Shown: positions 1-12,705, counted from the stretch's first letter. The stretch is 64,000 nucleotides of DNA from Dacryopinax spathularia (GCA_037974965.1 JBBPFI010000002.1:2356001-2420000), one strand, 5' to 3'. Notes: generated from the letters alone by a model not told the origin. A program made the numbers and translations.

Positions 1-116
1 TTAAATCCCTCCGCCCCGTTGACCAAAACCCCGCCTGTCAAGTCTGAATTGTACGGACTGCTCGTCATCCCCGCTCCGGGTCCATCTTAAGCCGCCCTCT
101 CGCGGGCTCGTTCAAC

Positions 117-2050
117 ATGTCAGACGGCCGTCAAACCCCTGCCGTCCCCTTACAATCTGAAAGGCAAGGACCACTTGGTGCCTGGTAAGTTGTGTTCTAT
201 TCGAATGCTCCTTCGAGCTCTCATCAACTAGTGAACACGAATATACTGGGCTAGATCGACCGTTCTTGGCGCCGAAGAGCCCTAGGGGACGCGGTGTGCA
301 CCAGGCAAGGCCTGGCGTCCTGTACTCTCCGGACAACGTGTACGTGACGCGTCTTCTACTGTTGTCCATGTTTCTTACCACATAACTAGGCCGGAGCTGA
401 TGTTCACAAATCCAGACGATCTTTCTTCACCAACTGAACGTACACCCATATCGCCGACTACCTATCTGCCTCAGACGAATTTCCCTTCTCAGCCTAATAC
501 CGCTGACGAACAACGCCTTGCTGATGGGGATTCCACAAAGAGAGACCGATCAATGGCTGGCGCTTTCCGACAGTCAAAAGGTTTCGAACAAGAAATGGCT
601 CCTCGAGCAGGCGATGAATTGTGGGCCGATAGCCCGCAACTTCCCAGTCTCGACCCACGTCGGCGCATATCAAACCCGGCTCAGCAACTGCCACCTATAG
701 CCTCTCTCTCGACACGCTCGGGAGAGGCAAATCGCAAACCTCCTTCCATTTACATCAGTAACCCTGCGAATGCGTGGTCCGATGATTCGCTGTATTCAAC
801 TGCGCAGGCATCCAGCTCGGTGACCAGTTCGGCATCCCACTATGGGCCTGGTAGCTCGTACGGGAGTTGGGATGCATCACCAATCACGGAAACTTTGGGT
901 CACAATTATTCAGATACCGGCGTCGACATGCGAAGCACCCACCATGAAGAATTCGGATCTATACCCTCTCGCGTGCCGTACGTGCCATCGCCGAGTATTT
1001 CGGCGGGCGTAGCACGAATGAGTGATCACCTGGGACTCTCGACGAGCTCGCCATCGCTGATGGCGCCGGAGATTTCGGAGAAGTCATCCGCAACAGTTAC
1101 TGGAGAGCAGCCACTCTCTGCCAGTGCAACTGATACCAAATCTCCCTTGTCCCCGAAGGAGAGCCTATCTTCACGTTCCGACAAGAAGTCGTCTGCGTCG
1201 ACGTCACCGACAGATGTTCTGTCCATCGACTCCCTCTCCACCGATGACACCAATGCTAAAGGGAAGAGACGAGGGAAGCTTCCTCGGGAGGTGACGGAGT
1301 ATCTCAAGGATTGGCTTATGAAGCACGCCGAGCATCCGTATCCCACGGAGGACGAGAAGAAGGACATGTGCAGGCACACGGGGCTCCATATGACCCAGCT
1401 GTCGAATTGGTTCATCAACGTATGTCCCTCCCAACGTCAATTCCTACTGAGACTAATACCCTTGGCCACAGGCTAGACGTCGCATCCTTGCGCCGAGTCG
1501 CAGTCTCAGAGGTTATCAGGGTGGAGCCTCTCATGGGGGCGGCAACAGTCCTTCCTCGACGTCTGCGATCTCCCGACCTCCTCCAAGCCAGGGATATACC
1601 CACTCACCCACGTACTCTCCCTCGCAATACCCGGGCTTCACTGAGCCCCCGTATTCGAATCGCGCTCATTACGGTCCGCACGTCTCGCATCCGGAGCCTG
1701 GCCCATTCAGCGAAGCGCCGCCTCTTGGTTCGAGCTTGCCCAGGTCGCAGTCTTTCGCCGGAGTACCGACCTACGGTCAACATCTGTACTATCCCTCCCA
1801 GGCCATGCCCGCGCCAGCCCCACATCCGTATAGCTCAGTGGGCGGTGTGCTCCATGGCGACCCTTCCCCTGCAACTTCTCCTCCCGGATCAGCCGGATCA
1901 GTCCCGATGAATTACCCTGGACCGGGTGGTATGGCACCACCGCCCGGCCTCAGACTACCGCACGACATGAACATGCCCATGCTGTATTCTCCACATCCAC
2001 CGGGTCCACGATATTATGGCCGAGAAGACCCGTATTCCCAGTCCAAATAA
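117..2050 (+). CDS. TALE (KN-type) homeodomain transcription factor
   Basis: Predicted nuclear DNA-binding regulator. My model has four exons: 117-184, 232-339, 390-1419 and 1472-2050, giving about 594 aa in one continuous frame across three 47-52 nt GT-AG introns. The start at 117 is inferred. A later in-frame ATG at 400 would drop the first 62 residues. The homeodomain lies at about residues 350-408: a basic N-terminal arm (GKRRGKLPREV), a long loop 1 with HPYPTEDEKK typical of the three-residue-extension (TALE) class, and recognition helix QLSNWFIN plus ARRRIL. The last intron splits that helix between WFIN and ARRR, a placement commonly seen in fungal TALE genes. The rest is Ser/Pro/Thr-rich and low in complexity, and the C-terminus is rich in Pro, Gly, Tyr and Met. 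It could be a developmental regulator. It does not have the typical arrangement of a mating-type HD1/HD2 pair, since no divergent partner lies nearby. Confidence 0.82.
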
Positions 2051-4194
2051 CGACTCAGAGCCCAGCACCGATCTCCTTCACCTGGACAACTTCGCCTTCT
2101 CTCCCTCCCACCCCTTTGTATAATTACCGTCCTCGTTATCGTTGGCTTCGTACGCGTCCCAGGTACGAAGCCGTGTAGCATTCTTTTCTATTCGTCCCTC
2201 CTTGTAAATTCTCTTCCTCCAAACTCAGGTCTTAGTCGCCTACGACCGTCAAACTCTCTCTGTATTAGTAGAAGGTTGACGCTGCCCAAAAGGGCGGCCG
2301 ATGACGATTAGTTACGACTAGTCCAACTGTACAAATAGCCTGTCAAGCTAATGAACAAAGTGAATGAACCCCTGATTGACCCCAGCTTGCAGTCGACGAG
2401 GCATGGCCACATATATATCTTCGCTCATGCGTTTATTCGGATTCCGATCAGAGTACCTCGAGCAAACCATTAAGGAGGGAAGATGCGCTGCAGACTGACA
2501 TTGAGTGGGGAAAATCATGGCCTTCACTGCCCGATAAGTTCGGCACAGTTTTGGCACCTTTTAGTTGGAGCTCAAACAGCAGCAACGAAGCTCGCGTTGA
2601 CTTGACCAGGCGGACTTCTGCGTAGAACACGTCAAAAAGAAAAGAAGCACGCGGCAAATCCTGGAGGGGTCTTCCTTGCGAAGCCAAAACTTTAAATCTC
2701 TGATCAAAAGCTTTAGGGGCTCGTCTGATGAAGTTGAGCGGCGCTACGGGCTGAGAGGTTGCACAGTACTTCAGGTATTCTGAGCCATCTGTGCTGTGAA
2801 GATGAAGTGAGCGATATCGTCGGATTCGGCCTTGAGCTAGCTTGCGGCCGCTAGACCCTCAGGTGTCCTTCCTTGAACACCCATTCCCTCCTCCTACCGA
2901 ATCACAGCGAACCCGGTGTTGGGAGCCCATATTCGAGTCAGAACCAGCTTATGCTCTGACTCTACCAGACTTCGAGGAGGGGTCCACTTCCGCTGAATCC
3001 ACGACAACCCACGCATACCCTTAAATCGAATTCGTCATCTGCCCCGTATCTCAGACAACTCGGTCAGGAACTGAATGGCAGACGGCATATCAAGTGGTCG
3101 TAAGTCCCGTACCTCCGACTTCTACCGCGGTCCACCGCAAGAACGAGCATCTGAGACACGAGCACCGGACAGCGCTTTCCCGGGCCAGCAATATATTCCG
3201 GAGCCGCGCGTGTCTCGCGAATAACGGCACGCTAGCCCTTGTTTGGCGGAGGGCGTGGAGGTCAACTTGCACTATCTTTCACATTCCGCTATGAGAGCAG
3301 GGTGCTAAGACAAGTGCAAGACCTTATAACCGGACCTTCGGAGCAAGTAATAATAGCGGATTTTTCGCCTTGAGGGAAATTACTGTAATGTTGTGGGATA
3401 AGGTAAGGAGCGCGTGCCGCGCGCGCAAAGCCGCTTGCCGCGTCCCTTTCATACAGCGGGGGCGATTCGGCGCGAGGGGGCGCAGAGGTCCTCACCGGCG
3501 GTTGTCGGCGTGGCGCTTTCCTTGCTATGATGGCGAGGGAGATTTAGTGAGCGAGACGAGCAAAAGCTCAGCATCGTAAGGAGCATTCTGCGGCCGCCGA
3601 AATTGGGCAAAAGTTGGGGACAGTGCTGTGCAGCAGAAGAAGCTGGTTCGTAGCTGGGACCCCGAGAGCCCAGATCAGACTTACGGAGCGCTGTATGGTC
3701 TGCGGGGTTCGCTTGGATGGATAAGGGGACGGGTCTCTCGGTCCGACTCTACGGAGACGCTAAGTGAACAGGTCCCTTGACGCGGATGAATGTACGAGGA
3801 CCCCGAATGACCCGGTCTGATCGCTTCCCTCACTGGCGCACAACTTTGTATTTCTGCTACCATATTTTAAACTCCGTACATTCCTCCGCTTTCATTGCCG
3901 GTCCTTGGTCCTGTCCCATCCGCGGAACGACCTATGCGGAACAAAATCGCCATTGTTCATATCAGTCCCAGCGTCCCATTGTTCTACCCAACGTCTGGCC
4001 ACATAACTGATTACAAGTCTGCGCGGGACCTCATCGGCCACCGACGGTAGCATACCATCGATGGCTGTGCAGAAGCAACCAAAAACGAGGCAGAGAGCGA
4101 TTCCGCTCCCAATCATCGTGACTCCTCTGCGCCTCTTTATCTCCTCTGCAAATTTCTCACCTCCCGATATTTCTCTCGTTCTTGCTCTTCTCCC
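2051..4194. other. Intergenic stretch without a recognisable gene
   Basis: The first about 250 bases are pyrimidine-rich and are probably the 3' UTR of the homeodomain gene. The remainder contains only short overlapping open frames on both strands, without intron logic or recognisable motifs. The last hundred bases before 4195 are pyrimidine-rich (CTCTTTATCTCCTC-like), as expected of a fungal promoter/5' UTR. I see no tRNA or repeat here. Confidence 0.5.
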
Positions 4195-6577
4195 ATGGCG
4201 TCTCTCAACGACTTCGAGGCCGACTTCCCGGACTGGGATCCCAATCGGCTAGCAGCGGTACTCACTATCGTCCGCTCCATCGTGTTACCCTCGGATACTG
4301 TCTCTGCCGTCTTGCCCGCCAGTCGCGCCCCTGGTAACGACAACATTATATTCTCGAAAGCGCTGGCCCTGTGCCTCTCCTGGGGCTCTTCGGGCGACGA
4401 GTGGTCACCCATCAGCGCGGTTGCAATGGCCGGCGTTCCCGCGAATGAACGTGTTGATCGCATTGCGACGCCAGATACTATTGAGATTTCGCCCCTGCAT
4501 ACCCTCCGACGAATGATGTCCGAGGGATCCGACTTCCCTCTCGTCAACGTCACCATCCATCCCCAGTACCTCCTCATTGCGCGCAATACGACGGATTCGT
4601 TCATAAACCACCGTCCGGAGAGGTGGCTAGTCGACCCCATCGGCAGGCTCACCGAGGGGCAGGTCCGTCAGCTTCAGCAAACGATATCGCAGTATGTGGA
4701 TCTAACTCTTCATCCCGTGTACCGTCACTGATACGTTCCTGTGTAGATCTATCTCCAGCGCTCGAGCTACAAACGCATTTCTATATTCCATGAACTTGCT
4801 CTCTCTCTTGCAACACCCCGGGACAAGTGCTGCGTGCGACATCCCTCCCAATGATCCACCCGACACTTTTCGCTAACTTTCTTTAGTGTTGTTATTCGCT
4901 ACGTGCTGCGCAACAACAATCTCAAGATTGCCGACCGGCTCAACTCGATCGATCGAATCTTCGACAAGTTCTTCATCGAACTCCTCGAAGACTTCGTCCT
5001 CCAACATCCGCACCCCGACTCCAGCGATCCTTACTCACGTGTCCTCGAAGTATACGTTTCGCCTGATTCAGCTTTTTCCGGGTATTTGCGTGAACTGAAT
5101 CGTCAACGCACCCAAATGGCCTACCATTCGATATCCTGGCACCGTCTGTGGCTACGTACACGACGCAATACCGTTTACCTGTGTCGTTCTAACGCGGATG
5201 TTTGGTGTGCGTTGCTTGCCGTGCTTCTGAGGCAGATACGCGCATGTAATCTGCGCATCGCCAAGCACGACGATCAAACCTCAGTCCTTGCGCACGCCAA
5301 CTTCGACCGCAACATGTCGAGCTTTATCCGCCATATGGAGACGTTCTCTTCCATTTTCTATCGACCCACCCCTGTCAATGGCACTTATACGCCTGGTCTG
5401 GTCGACATACTTACCGCGCTGCTCGGCGACTCCGATTTCGGCTTAGCCTCTCACCTCAGCACGTTCCATCTCCTCCCTTCCTCGGCGCTGTCGCTAATCT
5501 CCCTTTAGGTCAGCATGCCAACCACGATTACGGGTTAGTGGGCTCGTCTCCCTCTTTCCCGGCTGAGAATGATCCACCGGTCCCGGATAAGCAAGCGGAC
5601 CTGGATCACCAAGGGGGCCTGGATGCGCAAGGCGGCGTGGATCCCACGCCCCTTCCTCCTTCCGCGCAGGCCGAGCCCCCATCGCCTCTTCTCGATGATC
5701 CCGACGCTGTCGACGAGGAAATCCGCTCCGTCATCGACGATTCGGATGAAGAAGACGACATCAGTCGCCTCGCGTCAGTCGCCAAACGCCTGCTCATCAA
5801 CCTTGCTGCCTTCTACGAAGCTCCCCGCACCTGTCTACGCTGGTTTCAACCCGTGTCCGAGCCTATCAAGACCCCCACTGTCTTCCATATCACCGGTCAT
5901 AGGTTCCCTCCTATGATCCTACGCGTAAAGGAGAAGAACGATGTCGTGAAGTGGCTGCGCAAAATCACCGCTCCCGACTTCTTCCCGGACCGTAGCCGCA
6001 GTTTAACGCTGCACAAAGCAGAGTTCAGGAACTTCCAAAACGTCGCTTGCACCACTGGCTTCATCCTGCACAAACATTGCGAGAGTATCTTGATGGCGAT
6101 CATTCGAGATGCTGCCGACCCAGAAAGCCAGTACTGCCCGAGCGGACAGTGCTCCCATTTGGATAGTCGATGTGAACTCTTCGCTCGGATCCACGCCTTC
6201 CCCCAACTCGTGACTGCTTTGAAGGTGAGTGAAGTGGCATATTGTCGGACTGGAGCTCATAACTACATACGCAGCGCCCTCTTCCCATGGCTGTTTGCGT
6301 CAAGAAAGCGTGCAGCGTTTGCTGCTTCATGGCCCTATTTGGACCTCGCTTCGTCTTCAACGTCGATGGCTGCCACGGTCGCTGCTTCCGGACCATGCTG
6401 ATGGGTGCATCGCCTGCTACGGCTGGTGCCTTCGCCCTCGCCCTTTACAATACGATCATCAGGAAGGACGCAGGGGACATGACTTATCAAAGCTCCCCAA
6501 ATTACTCTGCGGAAGAAGGTGATCCTCCTATTCCCGTGTTGGCTCACCGCGACCCCACCATCTACCGCACGGCCTAG
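4195..6577 (+). CDS. Hypothetical protein with probable OTT_1508-type deaminase-like domain
   Basis: Exon 1 (4195-4691) starts MASLNDFEADFPDW. The frame continues after an unusually long 195 nt intron at 4887, through a middle exon whose 5' edge (about 5509) is uncertain, to 6224, and then 6275-6577. The C-terminal third has HKHCESILMAIIRD (His-Cys-Glu) followed about 60-70 residues later by KKACSVCCFM (CxxC), then FNVDGCHGRCF. An HxE/CE motif plus a CxxC pair is the zinc-binding pattern of the cytidine-deaminase fold, and this spacing resembles the fungal OTT_1508-like deaminase family, which is expanded in basidiomycetes. The middle has an acidic stretch (DDPDAVDEEIRSVIDDSDEED). Substrate is unknown. 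It sits just outside the repeat-bracketed compartment. The domain call is from motif memory, not from a search, and the exon 2/3 junction is tentative. Confidence 0.5.
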
Positions 6578-7039
6578 TCGCTGACAGGCCGGCAACGTCG
6601 TCATAGAATCCCTTCCTTACTCTCAGCCCATGATTTACTCACGTAGATGTTGCCCAATCCGTGTTTTTCGCGTACTCAATGCAACTCTGGCCAGAATGCG
6701 TATTTGATATGAAGTCTTATTAAGCCCTCCGGTTTACAGCAGATGCTCTGCAGGCACACTTGCTCCCCAGATACAATTCACCCACTCTTGCACCACAGTA
6801 TTCAGCGCCATGCCCCTAGTATATGACAGCTCGATTTCATCATATCATGGCCTGTACGGTCCCACGTTCCGGCCAGGAACGTATCTCACCATGTTCCGCG
6901 CTGAATAGGATGGCGGGAATGGAATGTCGCGGACAAGGACGTATGTTGCGGTCAACATCGGATGTCCCTTGCAGGCTGAAATGGGAAAGACAGCCGTCCG
7001 CCCTGCATCGGAAGATGCATCCAGCGAAGAGAACCTGGT
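6578..7039. other. Intergenic: 3' region of the deaminase-like gene, then degenerate repeat units
   Basis: No gene is visible. From about 6900 the sequence begins to carry degraded pieces of the 38-bp repeat described next (GGATGTCCCTTGCAGGCTGA-like and GGATGTCG pieces), so the left edge of the array is gradual rather than sharp. Confidence 0.45.
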
Positions 7040-7835
7040 GAAGATGGGATGTCGTATGTACAGAAGGTCGCAGCCGCTAGATTGGGAGCCCATTTGAAGC
7101 GCAGGATGTATGGGTTAAGGTGCGCCATCTCCCCCTTCAAGCTGGGAAATACCGTCCAGGATGGCAGCTCGCCTGCAACGTCGGCTTTACCGGGCAGGAT
7201 GGGTGGACGCCTTCAAGGTCGGATGTACCGTCCAAGATGGGACGTCGCCTGCAACGTGGGCTTTACCGGGCAGGATGGGCTGTCGCCTCCGAGGTGGGAT
7301 ATACGGGCGGGAACGGGACGTCGCCTGCGGGGTGGGATGTACGGACGAGGATGGGATGTCGCCTGCAAGCTGGGAAGTACCGTCCAGGATGGGATGTCGC
7401 CTGCAACGTGGGATGTACGGGCGGGGATGGGATGTCGCCTGCAAGCTGGGAAGTACCGTCCAGGATGGGATGTCGCCTGCAACGTGGGATGTATGGGCGG
7501 GGATGGGATGTCGCCTGCAAGATAGGATGTCCGGGTGAGGATGCGATCTCGCTCGCTTTCAACGTGGGATGTACCGGTGAAGATGGGTTGTCGCCTTCAA
7601 GGTGGGATGTACCGACGAGGATGGGACGTCGCCTTCAAGATGGGTTATACGGGCGGGGATGGGACGTCGCCTGCTAGGTGGGATGTACCGACGAGGATGG
7701 GACGTCGCCTTCAAGATGGGATGTCCGGGTGAGGATGCGATCTCGCTCGCTTTCAACGTGGGATGTACCGTCCAATATGGGACGTTACCGTCCAGGATGG
7801 GACGTCGCCGTCAAGATGGGATGTACTGGTAACGG
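7040..7835 (+). repeat. 38-bp tandem repeat array, left copy
   Basis: About 20 tandem copies of a GC-rich 38-bp unit. Each starts GATGGGATGTCGCCTGCAA and continues with a TGGGATGTAC core that has two alternating variants, one with CGGGCGG and one with CCGTCCA. The unit length is clear at 7349-7500, where adjacent copies are nearly identical. Flanking units at 7040-7150 and 7500-7835 are more diverged, and an isolated piece recurs near 7890. Because 38 is not a multiple of 3, open frames run through the array in several frames. I treat all of these as artefacts. The same unit recurs in reverse complement at about 26310-26985. Confidence 0.9.
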
Positions 7836-8147
7836 CGCATTGGTTGGTGCCTGGAGCCAGAGGTAACCCGGTCATCATAGTCAGTATAGGATGTCGCCTG
7901 CAAGCAGAGATGTACCCCTCAACATGACTCGTCGCCGAGAGGCAGCAGGTACCGGCAGGGTAGCAGATAAGGGACATGAATAGTTGTGACCTAGCGGGGT
8001 CGTATATGGACCAGAATAACATCATTATGTAGGGTGCATTGCTATCGTAACTAGTAATTTGTGCACAAAAGGACTGACCTCAAGCGCGGGAACGCAAGTT
8101 GCGTACGAAGAGTTCCATGGGCACAACCCATCAATGTCCTCCCCTTC

Positions 8148-10864
8148 TTACCCCCTTGTCTCATCGCACCCGCCGGCGTATTCCTCATGTCCATCCGGTT
8201 CAACGGGGCCATCATCCATGGAAGTGTGATGGCCAGGCGCTCCCGTTGGTTCAAGGGCTGCCCGGGAGTTCGCTTCTTCCTCTTCAGATGGCAAAGGGAC
8301 TAGACCCATATATGAGCAGTATTCGTTACAAATATGCTCTGCAGGAAATGCCATGAAGGCTTCGGCCACATTCCCGCCGCCAAACAGGTCTCCTTCGAGT
8401 TCCCTGATGAAGTGTTAGCGCCGCAGACCGTATGATGACATTGCTTACGGGCTCGTCATGATTTGAGGGTCAGTTAGGAGCGTGCCCCAGCCTAGAGGCA
8501 CCCTGTCAGGCTATTCATCCTTTCGACATGGGTAAGACACTCACCTTGATAGTCGCTCACGTATGCCATTCCCAGTGTACGCTCGTACTGTAGATGTTGC
8601 GTGAAAGAGAGGAAGCGTGCTATCATGCCTTCTTCCCCTTCGCACACGGATGGCACGGCCGAGGCGTTGTGGATATACTTGACGAAATTTCCACTCGATC
8701 CGGTTGGATGACCGATTAGTTCCTCGATCAACATCGTCTGGTTGACTCGTTTAGACTGACCGATGCGGAACATCCCGCAATGGACGAAGCGCAGCTCCGG
8801 TATGTGAGGAATCGGGGTCGGTCCTCCCACGCAATTCTGCTTGCGGATCTCCTCGTACGCAAGATTCAGCAGAGACGCACCCCAAGTCAGGTTCGTCATT
8901 TCGCCCGCGAGATTGGCCTCCTCCAAATCTTTTCGAACCCTGACACCCTTAGCCACCCACCGCTTCACTGCGACCTGGCAACCTCCCCCAGTTTGAGTGA
9001 GCCACGTGAAGTCCTCCTCCCCAGCGCAACCATGGCCTTGACCCATATGCAGCAGCAGGTTTCCAGGGTGGGCGGTCTTGAAGCTCCCGGTTTTGCCCAG
9101 GAGTGACTCGTTCCGCTCGTCCACCGTCAGCTCGCCCATCCTTCCCGCTCTTACCCAGTCGAGGCTGATTCGGAAGCGATCGTTGATCAACCTACTGAAC
9201 GGGATCGTTGGGCCCATGATGAACAGTCCCATCACGCGATATATGCCTGAATCTCTCATTAGAAATGACGCTGGAACATATAACACAAGGAGTCGTACCT
9301 GCCGGAACTTTCGCAGCCTCAAGATCTGCCGAACTGCCCAACAACGCTTGCCGGATGGCGTCCAACCCTGGGTTGCCACCGGCCCCTTCATTAGAGCCAG
9401 CCGAGGTCTTAGTCAAGCGCTGTGTTCGTTTGGCTGGGGGGGATATCGGTGGTGAGCTCATCTGACGACCTCTCAGTAAATCATCGAGCAGGGGGTTTTC
9501 ATGGTACGCACCGAGCGAGCCTCGTCAGGCTTCCTTCGCTTCCCACTACTTTGGCTCTTCTTACCTCCCAGCGTGGCGATGACAGGTAAAGACTCTCGAC
9601 CACTGTAGCGGTCAAGGGGCGCTCCATCCCCATCTTCAATCCCAGTTATCCCGAATTGATGCTCCAAGCCCTCTAAATGCCTCTGAACGGCCGACCACAG
9701 CGAGAACGACATTTCCAGTCGCACCTCGAACAACTTGTTTTTCAGAAATATGGGTACACCGGCGCTTTTGGCTTTGCCCCCCTGTCGCCCGAAACACTCG
9801 TGGTAGAATAGAGGCTCGTCCGGCGCAAATCGGTCGTAGTCGGTACCATTCTTGCCTCGCAGCTTGAAGTCCGAAGCCGAGAACTGGAAGCCCTGAGTCT
9901 CTTCTATAAGACCTCGCTGTAATAATTTGAAGCACGTGTCCTTGATCATGGGGCCAGTACTACGTGCAGGCATGGATTGCATGTCCTCGAAATTCTGCGA
10001 GCAAAGTCAGATGTTGAAACGCCTCTGCCTCGTTATCTCAGCTGCGAACCCGGAATAGTTGGGAACCTGAGCGGCCTGGCTCCACAAAGTGCACCGCAAA
10101 TTTCACCCGTATCGTCTCGGGCTCAACTGGGGCATAGGCTCTCGTGAGGAACTTTTGCCGATCGGTTTCATAATGGTGGTGATTCGCGGTATACCCTCGA
10201 GTGCCGACAAGCGCTATCGAAGAGCGACTGAGCGACGTGTCGATACCGGCGGCATTCAAGGTACCGATGGCGGCGACGCTCGACCTGCTACCTATAGATC
10301 CGTCTTAGTCTCTCATGGTTCGTCTCAGTCAGGTGACTTACCTCCGCGCTTGATGGACTCATTGAGACGTCGTAATGCTGCGGGATCTGGGACGGCAGCA
10401 GCTCGTCCAGACTGAGACGATGGGTAGTTGCCTATCATCGTAGGGCGGGGCCGCACGGCAGTCGCTCGCACTTTCGTACCTATCTTGTTCTGATAATGCT
10501 GCCAACAAGGCACGCAAACCGGCTCTGCTCGATTATTCGCGTTGATCATTTGATGAGGTTGACCGGGGGCGATGTAGCCGAAATGCTCAGGTTGAAGGCC
10601 CGGCTTGTCAGCGCCGGCTGTGATACAGTTCTCCCGGCGTCGACAGTAGACCGGCCCCTCCGATCTTTCAGTCAGGGCGGCCGGGGCCAGGAGCAACTCC
10701 TCGTCGTGTCGAAGCCGGCTTGTAGGGTACATTACCGGGTTGGACGCGTTTGACGGGGGAGGCGGGACGGGCGGGTGGTGAAGCTCGCGATTCACCTCGG
10801 TGGGGCGCTGCCGCTTTAAACCAAGTCTGCGCTCATCCAGATCACCCAAACTCCACGTACTCAA
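8148..10864 (-). CDS. Alpha-type (eEF2K-like) protein kinase
   Basis: Atypical serine/threonine kinase of the alpha-kinase superfamily, which is hugely expanded in Agaricomycetes. Reading downwards from 10864, exon 1 (to about 10342) carries a Cys-containing segment (YCRRRENC ... VCVPCWQ). Exon 2 starts at 10291, and further exons lie about 9982-9490, 9461-9300, 9240-8560 and two short ones. The kinase domain fills the C-terminal third: CQVAVKRW (the ATP-binding Lys), FVKYIHNASAVPS, EGEEGMIARFLSFTQHLQYE, LTDPQIMTSP (catalytic Asp region), GGGNVAEAF (the family's Gly-rich loop) and HICNEYCSYMGL (zinc-binding His/Cys set). All hallmark motifs are present, so it is probably active. The two smallest exons, around 8400-8540, carry the LTDPQIMT motif and are missed if splicing is ignored. 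It lies inside the repeat-bracketed compartment and may be cargo. Exact exon edges at 10047 and 9490 are less sure than the domain call. Confidence 0.85.
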
Positions 10865-12390
10865 GCGGACCGGGCCGTTAAAAAAAACTCTGCTTGGCGA
10901 CGCCCGATCCAGGAGGCGATAATGCGAACGTCGCCGACTTTGCCCATCATTGATGTCGAGATTGCCTTCTCACACGGTGGCAGCTTGGCCGGCCTCCAGA
11001 GCATCGCTCCAGGCTGGGCCGATGGGGTGTCTACCGCGCATACCGCAGGCTGTCGTGATTTCCACAGCCAAGGAAGGGCGGAATGTACAGGCCCAACCCG
11101 TCCCTGATGACTATGGCAAAACGGGATCTTTGCCCTCAGGCCGCGTGGTCCCGCTACCTTGGTCCTTTTCGGTCCCGTCACTTTGGGTGTAGAATTGGGT
11201 TCTTGTCCTGGAAAGCGGGCTTGCCCGCGCATGCTTCTCTCCTTCATCAAAACTCCGTGTCCGACAGACATAATCGCTGCCCCTGTCGCAATACGGTCAC
11301 CACCAGTCTAGTCACTGGCCAACATCGTCATGGATCCATTCCGTCCGTAGTCGTAGCCCGTTCGGATCCCAAATGCTTCTATCAGAATTGCCCGCAAGGG
11401 TACGTCCTTCCCTCCTCGTCATTGCGATTCCATCAGCTTCTTCGTCTGCGTTCGCAGGCGATCATTCAGGCGTTTCCATGCCCGGCATCAGCGGGTCGCG
11501 TCTAGGCTTTCAATCTTTCCCCTTGCTCACGTCCCCAGTCACTTCTATTCGCGCGCTTTCGATCCCCATCCTTCTCGACTTCTCCTGCCGGTATCCACCG
11601 TCTTAGCCCGATTCATCGAGCTCCGAGCTGTCACCGCGTTTCAAGTTAACCTTCCCCCGTCCTGTGTCGTACGTCCGATTACTTAAAATAGCTGCCCTAT
11701 GCTTGACACGCTACATGCCGATTGGTCGCGCAGTCCCATCGCTTGTCTTCCCTCACTTCCCACCGCACGGTACTAGTTATTCTCCATCAGCGGGTCAGCC
11801 GGAGTCAGACGGCATAATATTAAATAGCTCCATGGTAGCGCTGGTATCCCGTTGGGGCGGTCCCATGTACTTTGGCCGCCGGTCGGCGGAATGCCGAGGA
11901 GGCTACCCTCGATTACGCCAAAATTCCTTGGTCGCTTGAAAGGATCCAAGGAAGCGGAGGATAACGGTTTATTTCACGCTCTAATACAGCCGAGTTCCGC
12001 ATACATGCTTGGCAGGCCTCGTCTCGCCGAATACATGCATTCTACCTTCGTAATCAGTACTATTCAGCGGTTTCGGCGGTTGGATACGCCCTGCCATAAT
12101 GTCTCGATCAAACACGTAAGGACACCGTGATTCTGTCATAGAGATCGAATATGAGGTAATTATATGGGGACAAAGATACCGACATCTTCTGAAGACCACC
12201 TCTTCCTTGCTAGCCGTTCTGCTCTGCAAGCCGATGCCATCCCAACGGACGTCCGTTCCATCGCAGCACCGTATCAGATGGTACCCAGTCCATATCCCAA
12301 AGGGCAACAGAGTCGGACTGTCCTCATTCATTTTGCCTTCAACGTCCGTACGGCTTGGCGTGGCCATCCTAGCCAATCTCATCCGCACTG
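10865..12390. other. Gap between the alpha-kinase and the integrase side
   Basis: Promoter side of the alpha-kinase. Several short frames overlap on both strands (for example around 11083-11505), with pyrimidine-rich runs at 11500-11640. None has intron continuity or a motif that I recognise. Confidence 0.4.
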
Positions 12391-12705
12391 ATGTGGTGCG
12401 ATACTTGGCTACGACATCTCCTGGCTCCGCAACCTCGACCATACACAGATCCGGTAACCGAATCGGCCTGGGAGGTGTACGACTGGACGCTCCGACATCG
12501 ACTCTTCACGCAACTGGCGTATCCCCACCTATGGAAGGAATCTCTCGCTCATATTAGGAAGATTATAGGAGAGGAACCGGAGTATGCGGCCATGCCTCCT
12601 CATGAAAGAGCTTTCAGTATTCAACTCATTGTCTTCGATTTGCTCGACGCTACCGAAGCATACATGGTCGACAGAGACATTCGCTCCATTGAACTACAAG
12701 GTTAG
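12391..12705 (+). CDS. Short hypothetical protein (104 aa)
   Basis: Open frame of 104 aa, beginning MWCDTWLRHLLAPQPRP and rich in amphipathic, protein-like sequence (LRHRLFTQLAYPHLWKESL, FSIQLIVFDLLDATEAYMV). The composition looks coding rather than random. It could be an exon of a larger gene, since an upstream open frame starts at 12164. I do not recognise the family. It precedes the integrase on the same strand within the compartment. Confidence 0.35.
   Translation: MWCDTWLRHLLAPQPRPYTDPVTESAWEVYDWTLRHRLFTQLAYPHLWKESLAHIRKIIGEEPEYAAMPPHERAFSIQLIVFDLLDATEAYMVDRDIRSIELQG

Noticed and set aside
7049-7832. Several long open frames, on both strands, in the left repeat array
   Set aside because: They are produced by the 38-bp period cycling through all three frames and show the same 38-bp-derived peptide in every frame; no start context or intron logic.
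10861-11505. Overlapping frames of 130-140 codons upstream of the alpha-kinase
   Set aside because: Open on both strands over the same DNA with no motif, no splice support and no coding bias.
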